A stretch of 64,000 bases of DNA, taken from positions 9,424,001-9,488,000 of the forward strand of contig NW_024881278.1 of NCBI RefSeq assembly GCF_018691265.1. The letters run 5' to 3'. The translations under genes were made by a program, and so were the position numbers. The DNA comes from Tyto alba (lineage: Eukaryota; Chordata; Aves; Strigiformes; Tytonidae). Below the pieces are notes generated by a model, which saw only the letters and a list, made by a program, of their open reading frames with translations, did not search any database and was not told the origin of the DNA. Positions 36,801-49,000 of this stretch are shown in pieces; the first letter of the stretch is position 1; every line of letters begins with the position of its first letter.

Positions 36801-39800
36801 TGTTCTTGCCAGAGTTCACCAGGTCTGATCTTTCTCTCAGCCTCTTTCTTTATTATTTGGGTAGCAAATACAATTTTTTAAGTGTTGTTTGTTCCTAATT
36901 TACCTTCCTGTGGATTGCAATAATCCTCTAGCTGAGGTGCACTGGACTTGTTTGAACTGGTAGTGTTTGAGTGGCGGAAAATCTCATGATCACATACTCA
37001 TAATCTTTAGCTTATTTCTTGAGGGGGCAGAAGCAGCTGCAGCAAGGAGGTGCCTGTGTATCTGGGTCAGTAAGGTGTGGGCTCACACATTGCATTCCTC
37101 CTCGGATCTCAGCATGCGGGAGGGAGTGTGCATAAAAGTACCTTTAACTTCCAATAACCCAACAGCTCCATACTCAAATTAATCTTCTGATTTGCAACAG
37201 TTTGGGTGAGTTTGACAACATTAAGCCAGCCATGCCGAAGAGGAACACTGTGACCCTACATACACGTGCAAGCAAACTCTTACTAGCTTTAGGTCGTTTC
37301 ATGGAAGCAAGCAGTGCCAGGCCTTCATAGCTGGTACTAGTCATGCACCTTCTTTTCCATGTGGTGTAACTGTATTCTGTGGGCAAAAAATTTTTCCCCC
37401 TCTGACATGTTACTTCTACAACATATTTCATTTCCTCCTCGTCACCAAGTTAAGCCCGCAGTGAGTGTCGGTGTGTAACTTGCACTTTGCCACAGCTGGC
37501 TTTGGTTTGTAATGTTGCTGACTGGCTCTGAAGGAGAGTGGAAAGCTTCTGAGCCAATATTTACTGGAGGCGCAGCTCATGAAAATGCTTTTGTGATTCA
37601 TGATTTTACTTTTGTGGAGATTCATACATTACAACATTGGGTTCTGCTGGGACCATGGTTGAAAGGGGAACTCAAGATTCCTATTGTGGCAGTTTCACAG
37701 CCCTGTCATAACTGCTGTAAACACTACGCTACTTACCTTCTGCACACAACATGTTTCTGTGTATTTGGTGTCTCTTGGAAGCATATTGGCAGTTACAGGT
37801 TTTGACAGTCGGAGAGGAAATACATCTGCCTTTTAGATGCCTTGCAAATCTAAAAGGTGTCACATCATAAATTAGCAAATGGAGAAGGAGGACAAAGAGT
37901 GGCGCACAGGTGATCTGGTAGTGATAATTGATCCAGGTAATGAAAAGTTTGAATGATTGTGCCTGTTCTTATCTGATCATGCAGTGGAAGTTCTCTGCTC
38001 CATTTACTTTTCTTCCTGGCCCTGTCCACAGATGCTGCAAGTTGCTAACCAAATCTAGAAAAAAAGCTGTTTGGTTGGTGGGTTTTGTTTTGGGGTTGGG
38101 TTTTTTGGAGGGTGGATTTTTGTTTGTTAGGGTTTTTTTAAGTGTTCAGTGCTTCTCTGCTTGTAAAGTCTCTACCCACCTGTCCTGGCTACAGTAGCAG
38201 GTGTAATGAAAGTGGTAAATGCTGTTAATGAAGCTTACTGCTTGTCCAAAACACGAAGTTCAGAAGAGTTGAGAAACGGTTTGGGGCAGGGAAATGCAGC
38301 TGTGTTGCTCTCTGCTGCTCAGGGCCTCTTCTGCCATCAGAAAAGGTCTGTAGAGAGAATGAAACTTCTGTGTCTGACATCTTAGCGAGTCAGATCTTGA
38401 GCTTGCAGGGTGTTTTTTGTCGATTCTCAAGTATTGTCATCAGGAAGCTGTTACCAGAGTAACTGCTCTGTAGTGATTTCTATCATTGGAAGAATCACAG
38501 GATGTACTTCTAGCTCAAAAATTAGGAGTTTGAAACAGCAACACACGTGCAATCATAGTGGGTGTTCTGCATTATATGAATGGTGGTGAAGCTTTGCATA
38601 CCAAAAGGAGTTCTTGAAGTATTCAATTTGGATTTTAATGTATAACAAGTATCTGTAGCTTCAAAGAACTGTATTTCATTACTGAATTTATCAGTAACTT
38701 GAGCTGCCCTGCCCCAAATAAATTTTAACCTGACACTAGTTTGCCACATCCACACTTAGTTTAGCCTTTATTCCTCACATAAGAGTCTATCCAGAGCCAA
38801 AGGAATTAGGAGCATAAATATACAATTGTTTCTGATCCTGGGAAGTGTGGTGCTAAATGTGAGGTAAGGACCTTTCATGGCCAAATGGCAAAAATGTAAA
38901 TATTTAGAAAATTTAGAGCATGGGCCATAAAAAATTGCTGCTATTTAGGATGATTTCTTAATGAAGCTGTGCCTTAGGGAGGGTTATTTGGGGGGTTTAG
39001 CCTTTTTTTTTTTTTTTTTTTTCTTTTTTTTTTTTTTTCCCCCCCTTTTCTGTCTCCTTTTTCTTTTCTACTGACAGAGGTCTCTGGCCACTCATTAGCA
39101 GAGGAGAACAAAATGATTATGCAGCTGCAAAGATGACAGGGCTAGTGGAGCAGAGATCATAGTCTTGAGATAAAATGAAATTATGCTAGTTCGTGGGCTT
39201 CTGTTGTGAAAATAATCCCTACAAGCAAACAGAAACTGTTTGTGTTTTGGTGCAGTGATTGCCAACACGTAGTGGGTTGCTTCATTGTCAGGGTATTGAA
39301 CAGATTATTCTGGGAGGCAGCACAGTAGTAGTTTGCTGTGGATTGCAGCTTTTGCAATCTATCTGACAATAAAAAGCTGAATTTCATAAATACCTTTGAA
39401 GAGAAGTGTTTCCAAATGTGATCATGACAAAGAAAGGGCTGAAATGTTCAGTCAGTCATGTATGCATATACACCTGTATCTGAAGTGATTGCCAAATTTC
39501 AACAAGCTAATAAAAGAATGCTAAGGCTATCTTAAAGCCAGCTGTTAAATTGAAGACAAGTTAAAGAAAGAAATCTTATGAATAAAATAATTTTTGTGTA
39601 TGCTAATTATATGAGTTCTCAGTAGGAGAAATACCAGTGCAGGGTGCCAGCAGTGCCAGTAGTTTTGTGATAACTCTGTTTGCTGAACTGAGCGATTGTT
39701 TATAGTAGGTTAGCATGTCTAATTTAATTTTTTAACAATTTTTCACAGTCTAGTAAAGGACATGGATAATGTCTCTCCTGAGAAAAATGATGTAAAAAGC

Positions 39801-39976
39801 TGCCCCCGGGACTCTGGATATGACAGCCTATCTAACAAGCTAAGCATATTAGACAAGCTCCTCCATACTCACCCTGTGTGGCTGCAGCTTGGTCTGAATG
39901 ATGCTGAAGCCATGGAAATTCTGCAGGCCCAGCCTCCTGGGGTAAGAAGTTACATTTCAGTTTATTTGATGCAAGT

Positions 39977-40012
<36 letters not shown>

Positions 40013-43000
40013 CACCACAAAAACCAAACCAACCAGCTAACATCCTACCCTCATTTCTTCTGTGTTTTGGATAATCCAAGTGAGGGCTTCCTAAGCGCTT
40101 GGCAGCTGGACCAGTTGGAGTGTGACCCATTACCTGGGCTGACACATTGGAGGTCTAGTCTGGGGCCCTCTGAAGCTGAGAACTAGACCGCTGCAATTAC
40201 AGCTCCAAAGCTGGACCTTACTAACCAAGGTTGTATGTAACAGATGTTTTTCCCCCGTAATGAGAAAGAAATCGATAAATGGGAAATGTCAGCATTTTAT
40301 CCTTCACTGGTGCCTGCATTAAAGTTCTTATGATGGAAACCAGGCCCTGTCTGCTTGGGTGAGGCTGATAACACGTTTCTAACGCTGCCTCCATCCTGGT
40401 GCAGGAGGATTGCATAAATGGGCTGGTGGGACACTGGAGCATGCCACCGTCAGTCTCCTCCAGACTGTGTAGCTTGACTCAAGGCTTGGGATTTGCGGTG
40501 TGTTAAACTGGAGAGCTCAGAGAAGGGCATAATGGATTTGGTGTTGTGTCTGTGTTATACAAGGATGAGACATTTTTCTAACTGTTCTGTTGCTATTTTA
40601 TGCCAAGCTGTTGGACTTGATATAGTAATTACTGAGTAAAAGTCTGAGAGGTTTTATACAGATCAGAGATCATGAAGTTTTTCTGGTTCCTTTTGTCTGT
40701 AATCTGTCTCTATTAAGGCATCTGTGATGAAGCTAAACCCATGTCCTTTTGCCTTCTCCACAACAGATATTTCTGGTTAGGAAATCTGCAAGATTGCAAA
40801 AGAAGGTAATTTCTCTGCGTCTGCCCAGTGACTGTGGGTCCTGCCTAAAAGAATTTGCAATAAAGGAAAGCACATACAGTAAGTTGTGAGTTACATACTT
40901 TTCAATTATTTGTCACCCTGTGTGAGCCAGGAGCACCCTGCATTGCTGAAACCCACAGTAGAAGAAACCCGAAGTCATGCAAATAGTGTCACAGACTACC
41001 TACAGTGTTCTCTGAGGAGGGCTCTGCAAGTGAGTCAGGCATATCCTGGGGAAGGGAAGATACACAGAAATACTTAAATCTATGCTGGAGTATTTCTTCT
41101 ATGTACCTTGCTGAATCCAGGATTCATTTCATATTATGGGTAGTTATCCTCTTCTGCAGAAACAGTCTATAATCCTGTCTGCTGTCAGTGAAATGTCCTT
41201 GCATTTCCTTGCACTTAGGGGACTGTTCTGGGATGCAACTCTGTCATGAGTGAGTGCTCTGTGTCTACAAATTTGGGCGTGGTGTTTGTTTGTTTTTGTT
41301 TTTTAATGTAATAACTAGATGGATTTTAACCCTTTGGAACTGTTTCTGATGCGAGATCAATGATTTTTTAATTTCAATTATTCTTTCCCTGTTTTCTAAT
41401 AGAAATTAGAAAATGTTAAGATTTCTAGTCAGTTTCAAAACAATACTGCCCTAATCTCTTTATAGGGAGGGTGTGAAAAATATGTTTGAAATACAGGAAT
41501 GAAAAAGGAAGCTGCAGCTGGTGAGTGTATGTGGTGCAGAAACTGCAAGTGAAGCAAATGGTTCATTTTAACAAGAAAGTGAAAACTGGAGAAAATCGGC
41601 AACAATTTCAGTTACGCTTCCCCGAAGCACAGGATCTGTAGTTAACTTATATTTCTGTTAGTAAACTGAGATAATTTTAGTTGAGTTTTTACCTCGCCCT
41701 TCCCTGCCTCCAGCAACAAAAAGTTAATTCTGTGTGTCTGGTTTTGGTTCCAGTTACAAATAAGGCATGGCAAAGAGAAGAGAAAGCTATCGATGATGGT
41801 GGTTCCAAGTGTGATCTAAGGCTGTGTTTGTAGGCTTGTTATAATAACGAATTCCCTCATCCCTAGCTAGAAAATAAAATAATATATGGTCTTTCATTAA
41901 TAAAATTTTTACCACAAGGGGGAAGTATCTACTAAAGTTTTTATTCAGCAGTCGTAGCTGAGGTTTTCATTGTAGTCAGGGACCTGAACACTCATCTTTT
42001 CTTAGCCTGCCCCCAGATCACCTGCATGTTTATTGTTTGCGCTGTTAGTGTCTCTTAAATCCCTTTTTCCAGACACATAAATGACCAGATTGACCTGTCC
42101 TTCAGCGTAACGGGCAGATAAAAGATCAGTACCAGACTTTAGGTTTTCCTCTGATTCACATGCAGGCTTTATAGTCAGTACCACTGGAACCTTGGTGTGG
42201 GGGGGCTGACTTTACAGCATGGAGCACTGACAAAGTTACGCCGCTGTTACTCACTGAGAGGCATTGCTGAAGTATCCAAAGCTGCTGTGTGGCTTCTGGC
42301 TTTCCCCACCAAGCCCAAGAGTCTGCCGTGTTTCAGCCCAGATGCCTGAAGCCTCTGCAACAGTGGAAGTACTCTCCTTGGGAGATGAATTTCAAAAGCA
42401 TTACTCTCCTTGGGGGAACATCGACAGTGTGCGTACCACAGCAGTGGGAGGCTCACCCCTTGGGGATGGGCTGAAGCAATCACAGACTTCACGTTCACCC
42501 CTTTGTAGAAGTTGTCCGAGGCTGCAAGAGACCAGTGATCATGTGCTTCAGGAACCTGTCACGCTACTGTTACGTTTCATAAGTGCTCTTCCATCTGTTC
42601 TGGTCTCAGTCATGTCCAGAGGTGAAAGATGTAGATTGTTTCACTCTAGGAGCTTCTTCTGATTGATCTTTATAGTCATTGGGTGAGATTTGCCACTGGA
42701 ATCAGAGAGGGCTTAGTGTAAGCGAGGTGGCAATCACTTCTGTGTCATTATTACTGTGAACAAGTGTTTATATCAATAAGAAACAATGGTATGGAGTGAG
42801 GAAAAATTAAGGGCACTGCTTTGTGTCTTCCTCCCCCATTGTGAAAGGCAATGGCATGGGCCAGAATTTTCTGAGTTTTTTTTTTTTAAGGATTTTCAGG
42901 TTAAATGACTTTCTTCAAGTGTCTGAAAATTTATCATCTCCCATTAGGTGGTAACACATCCGGGGAGAGGACAAGTGAGTAGCATGGAATGCAAGAGGAG

Positions 43001-46000
43001 GAAATATGAGATTTAAATTAGATATATTAGTATACTGGGCAAGCAAAGCCTTAGTTATTGATTTCTTATTTATTAGCAAAACGTTGAGCAATTCTAATTA
43101 CACTTGATCTGTTTCCCATGAATTAGACCATATGTTTGGGATGCAAAAACAAACCCACCACCAAGATTATTAGTATATTCTTGAAAACACCTTTAGCAGA
43201 CACATGTACTCCTCCACACAGTTGTTTCTTCTTAACCAAACAGTAGCCAGTTTGATGGTGCAAACTTAGTAGTTTTATGCAGAAATTTGAGATGCATTTT
43301 ATTAAGCTTTTCCAAGAAATGATGGATAGATGTGTGATTCTTTTCCTCTTGTAACTTTCTTTTCAGCATTTTCTTTGGAGGGGTCTGGAATAAGTTTTGC
43401 TGATTTATTCAGGCTCATTGCTTTCTACTGTATTAGCAGGTAAGCTGGTGTTAAGTTCTGAGTTGCATATGCTAGACTGTCTTAAAAAAAAAAAGTCTCA
43501 AGGACTTGGTTCAGTATGATATTTATGTTGCCAACCTACAAATATTTCTGGGTAGTCGTAGAAGGTAGTGGGAGAAAGAAGAGATAAGAATTGGAAGCAA
43601 GTCTCTCTGTCTTACTTGGTACTGATTATTGGAAGGCTGGTGTTTTGTTACCTACCCAACTGTGGGGTGTTGCCAAGCTGAACTTTACTTTAGCTGTTAT
43701 CTTGTAATGCTTTCTTAACTGCTCTGTAACTCACTTAATAAGCACCATAAACTATCTTGCAATGTCCATTTCTTCGAATTGCTAGTAAAAAACATTTTTG
43801 GAGCATAATGGAAAAATGTCAGATCACACTACAGAATGACAACTGAGATGTGAATATAAATTGTGAACAACAAAAATAGCTTCATCAGCTTTCCAGTTTA
43901 TGGTTGCCCAGCTTGTTTTCAAGGCAGTATGCAGTGAAAAAATAGCTGGTGTTTTTTATTTTTTAAATAGTTTTCAAATTGACTTTAGTTTTCTGGTGAA
44001 AACTTCCAGACTGATGGTTAAGCCTTACATTTATCCACGGACAGGACATGGTCAAACTGCACATCTGCACATTTTCTGAAGGAAAGGAAGAAGAGGCAAC
44101 TTTGGTCCTGGTCCTTTACTGCAACAAGGTTGCCAATTAATGCCCACAGCAGTGATTTCTGGGAATTTCTGGGATTGTGGGAAGTGCTCACTAGGGATGC
44201 ACTTAGGTTGCTGTGCTTACTGTTTTTGTGGTGGAGAAGCATCTGGTGCCTCTTTGTTGCAGGCCTCCACTTTGCTGAGCTGTGCGTGCATGTGATGAAA
44301 GAAGCATTTATACCACATAAGTAATTGATCAGCACTCAGATGAGAACTGATATGAAACTGCATTTAAAAGCAGTTTAATGATGAATCTTTAAAGATAATC
44401 TTTAATGAATCTTTAATAAGATTCCTTATCTTGTCACCCTTTCAGTTCTATGCATTAGCCAGGCTCTGGTAAATTCCCTCTAAGTGCCTATAGGGAGCAT
44501 GCTGCACATGTAGATTCCTTCACATTTGTTTATCCATTTTCCTTCACTGAAGGCTCCAAGTTGCTTTGCATTTGCTAAAACTAAGCCCATAAACACACAG
44601 TAGCTTGTTGCCTTGCTAATAAGTCTTGTAACTGAGAGCCTCTCTGGGCAAAGTGGTTTTAGTTTTCTTAATGGTATTTCAGTCAGCCAAATGTGAATTT
44701 AGTATCCTGATGCAGTCAGGCCTCTCATTCAGGAAACACATACAAAACTATGTAAGCAGGCTCTTCACCTCTTTGTTGTTCTATTCCTTTTCTTGTTGCC
44801 CTTTGGGGAAGAGGAAGGAAGTGAAAAGAGTGGTGATCACAACTTAGACATGATCCTAAAGCTTTCCTAGTGCATCTCCTTAAACACATCTTTAGCTGCA
44901 AACCCATCCACAGATACCTGTAAAATACAACTTCAGCTGCAAACCTGCCCAGAGATTTCAGTAAATGAAGCTTAGTCTTTTTTTGTGGGCATGCTTTTGG
45001 AAGTGGATGCGTATTTCTCCATTCACTGGAGAAACATCCTGTGTGTTTGTTTGCCTAATGTTTCCTAAGTGGCAGCATCTACTCAGCATCCTTGTCCTCT
45101 TCAGGCAGCAGTCTAGGATTGCTGGAGGTGCAAGAGGAAGATGTATAGACTTCTTAAGGAAGCAGATTAGGTAGCTATCGTGAGAGAGTGCCATTTGGTA
45201 CATCACAGCAAAACCAGGAGGATTTTCTGAAACCAGAGGGAATTTCTTGCAATAGATACCCAGTCCGTTTATATGAGGAGTCAGGGGTTACCTATCTTTG
45301 TATTGAGTCCACGATACTGTTCTAGACTCTAGATTATCTGTGGTATGATGTTGAAAGTGTCTTTTCAAATGCTGTTTAGCTAGTGTATCAGTCTTGTGCA
45401 TATGCTTGATTTGGAATTTGGGTGGCGTTCTGAGATCCTGCTTTTTTTTCAATACGTTAGCATACAACATAGTTAATAATTATATGATAAAACCCCACTA
45501 TCTGTACTACAACAGACGGTTGGCTTGTTCAGTCTTTAAAAAAAAAAATGGTGCCGACACCGGTTGTGGGTAGGATTCCTGTGCTCCATTTGTTCTCATT
45601 TACTCTTAATTACATGGGTACTTCTACTACAGATTTTGCAGTTTAGCATGCACTGTTGTTTGAAGGTGTATCGGTACCAGTTGGGTAGGCAGGAGATACA
45701 GTATTGGTTGATGATAGTACTCATACAACGTACATGCAGTTAGTTAGTTTTGTCCCTTAAAAAAAAAAAATCTCTAAAAGCTTATTACACTGAATTTGGC
45801 TTATGCTGTAGTTCATGCATTCATGCATCTCTCCTTGTTAAACATCCATTGAACTTCTAGTATGCAGTCAAGAGAAACCACATATAAGAACAAATTATAA
45901 AGACTTTCTTAAATTGTGTTTTCAAAGTAACACCAAAACATCCTTGCTTAGAAATTTTTAGGGTAGCTGCCCAAGTACCCATTAAAATTTTTATTCTGAG

Positions 46001-49000
46001 AAGTGCAATTCAACTTTGAGCGCCATCAACAGTGTATTCAGAAAATAAGAAGCTTTGTTGAAGGGTTAAGGGCAGATAACACTTTTGCATCTCATTGTTA
46101 TGCTTGTAAAAGAGCAGGTGTAAAAGCTTTTGCTATAATGGGAGAAAATACTGGATGACTTTGTGGAAATGAACTGAGAGTCTTGGGGACTTCACTGGCA
46201 TTTGCACTTCACACCACTCTGCAATGTAAAGGAGCCCTGGGGTTGGTAATGTTTTCACTTTGTGCTGTGTGTTTAAGGCTCTTGCTACCTGCCACAGCTC
46301 AAGAAGAAAATAAGAATCAGAGCTCAGCCACTGCCAGTGTTGAAAACAAATGCTTTTAAAATGTTCTTGTGGAAACCATAATTGTTTCTCTTTGACAACA
46401 GAGATGTTCTTCCATTCACCCTGAAGTTGCCTCATGCTATTGCTGCAGCAAAGACAGAAGCTGAACTTGAAGAGATTGCTCAGCTTGGACTGAGTAAGTA
46501 GTTCTCTTACATAGATGTCATTCCCCATAGCATTGCTGTAAGCTTGAAGAAATAGTTTGTATCAGTAAGTAGTTCATATTGGTCAGTGATGATGCAGATT
46601 TCATTCAGAAAAGTAGCTTCTCTTATGGGGAAGGCCAAACCTTGTACTTGCGAAATAGTGATCTTTGTGCACTTCCTTCCTTCTGTGCCTTCTGTGATAT
46701 TTTTGTTAGTGCTGTTTCCTTCCTTTCTTTCCCTCTCCCCAAACTGGGCAGCCCTTGAGCAAAGCAAGTCTTACAATCCCCAGACAGAGGTTTGATATAG
46801 CTTCTCCTCCAGGGGCTGGTGTTGGCTTCAGGCTCACATAGCAGGCGCTAGCTCTTGATAATTTGCTGGAGTTGCCAGGAGAATGTAGGAAGTGAGGTTC
46901 ACTGTTAATAAAACTAATGTTCAGAGTGACATGTGATCGTAAAATGGTGATTTTTGAGATCAGTAGCTCAATGCAGTAGCATATTAATAAAAGGAGGAGT
47001 GTATGTGTAGGATTTGCAGAATGTATCCATGCACTAGTCTAGTGAAATTTTTAAAATAACAAAGGAAAGTGGAAGGACATGTCCTTGCATTGCTTGACTG
47101 CTACAACCAAATGCAGGCTTCTTGTAAAATGTACCTTGAGCTTGCAGGAGACACAACCTGGTGGAATTTGAAACATGGGCTCCACCCAGACAAATAGTTG
47201 AGCAACTCTGCAAGAGTGCTGAATGGCTTCGTTTCCTTTTGCAGGAAGGGAGGGTTGACTGTTGCAGTCTTTGTCCCAGTAGATTTTTGAATCGTTGATT
47301 TAGAAGATCGGCACTAAATCAGAATGTTAGTGTGAGGCTCTCTAGAACTATTTGGTGGGACTTTGCAGCAAAGCCATACACATAGAAGCACTGCCCTGCT
47401 TGTATTTTGTTTTGCTGCAGTAGCAATGCAAGTAAGGGATTTGTTTTAGAGAGGAGACAAATGGCTTCTGCACTACTTACCTGCAAGTTTAGGTCATTAG
47501 GTGAAAGTAAGGATTTTCATGGGAGTAGAGGAAGGCTGTTGATTAGGTGAATGTTTGGATGGGCGGGGGGAGGGGGGGATCAGACTGGGATACAGTGTAG
47601 TGAAGACAATTTCCCGGTGACACCTGGAAGCCTTAAAGTAATGTTGTGAGAGCTTCTCCACAGGAGACGATAATGATAAGGGTGCTGTTAAGCAAGCTCT
47701 CCGGACTAATGACACTGTCTTTGTCCTCAGTACCTGAAAGTACCATGGCCTCCTTGCTGTCGAGTTAGTCTTGAACAGTCTCTGTCTAAATGTTGTGTGT
47801 TGTTTCTTTAAGCTAATATATTTGAAAGCTGAGGAGAAGACTGATGAATCGGTGTCTGTGTGATTGGTGTATTTGGGATCAATTACCTACTACACACCAG
47901 ATTAAGATCACAGACCAGACAACAAAGTCAAGATTTTGATGGACTTTTAGGTGTTCACATGCAAAAGACCACACCAGGAAGTCAGCCCTTCAATGCTGTG
48001 GTCCCAAGAGATGCCTAAAAACTCCCAAGGGCCTTTCCTGTTACGTGTGAGCTTCTCTTAAGCAACACATAGGCATGAAGCACCCTGGTCTGAATACAGA
48101 GGGTTGTAGCTCCTGTCAGAGCCCTGTTATGCCATAGGCTCAGAGGGAGAACTGCACAAGGCAGGTCAACAGCATGTAGTCCAGCAAACCACATCAGGAA
48201 GAACTTATGGTAAAGGTTTCAAGGCTGTTGCCAACCTTTAAGGTTTCACGTGCTGAACATAAGATTCCTTCTCTGTCTCTCTTGTGTTTCACCTGCAGCA
48301 GCGCTTACATCATGTGTGTTTGCAACAGCCCACATGCCAGGTGCACTGGCCAGTCTGCTGAGGGACCTGCAGGCAGGATGTGAAGTCACGGAGGTGGAAA
48401 AAAACAGCACCATTGCATGACTATGTAGAGAAATATGTCTGTGCCTACGTATGTTCTGTGGCAGTGGCCTATCACCACGGGCCATTTCCTGTGTTCTGCC
48501 TCGTAGGCAAGACACCACTGTTGGGCATGGGCCCTGCTGTGCAGCGCTTGGCACTCATGCCATTGGGCCCTGGTGCCATTGCTCAACAGCCCAAATGAGG
48601 CATCTTGACACTACAGGAAAAGGGGCCATGTCAAGATTGGTGAATTTTAGCAAAATCTCCTTCCTCTCATATTCCTCTCTTATTTCAGTCAGATTGCTGT
48701 CCTCAAGGCCTTGTCAGGTTTCAGTCTTCATACTTTCAGGACCTGATGGGCTTTACTGTTGACTCAGTTTCACAAACATGCTGACACTTTGCTGGGACAA
48801 GTGCGGAGGCTGCAGCTGAAACTTGCTGGTTTAGCACAGGTTTTCCACACTGCTGGTGTGGGACTGCATTCGGTCTATTTATGTGCTGCTGAGTATCTGA
48901 AACCTCAGGGAAACTGTCACCATTGCAAAAGCAAGGCCACAGGCCAGTGCTCTTAGAGACGCAAGCATTTGGTCTGTGTAGTTAAGATTATGCGTGCACC

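Larger units (their letters stand above)
31702..39748 (+). other. RIN2: RIN2 intron after coding exon 2 (8.0 kb, phase 2)
   Basis: GT-AG intron with the weak donor GTGATA and acceptor TTTTTCACAG. It contains A21 (32203-32223), an AT-rich segment (about 33100-33620), T17 (33827-33843), an AC-rich tract (36283-36363) and a 72-base polypyrimidine run ending in GACAG (39001-39077). The minus-strand 170-codon frame at 34059-34571 has no recognisable domain. I see no conserved extra exon. Confidence 0.85.

Noticed and set aside
46133..46528. Minus-strand frame of 131 codons over RIN2 coding exon 6
   Set aside because: It overlaps a well-supported exon on the opposite strand and has no domain of its own.
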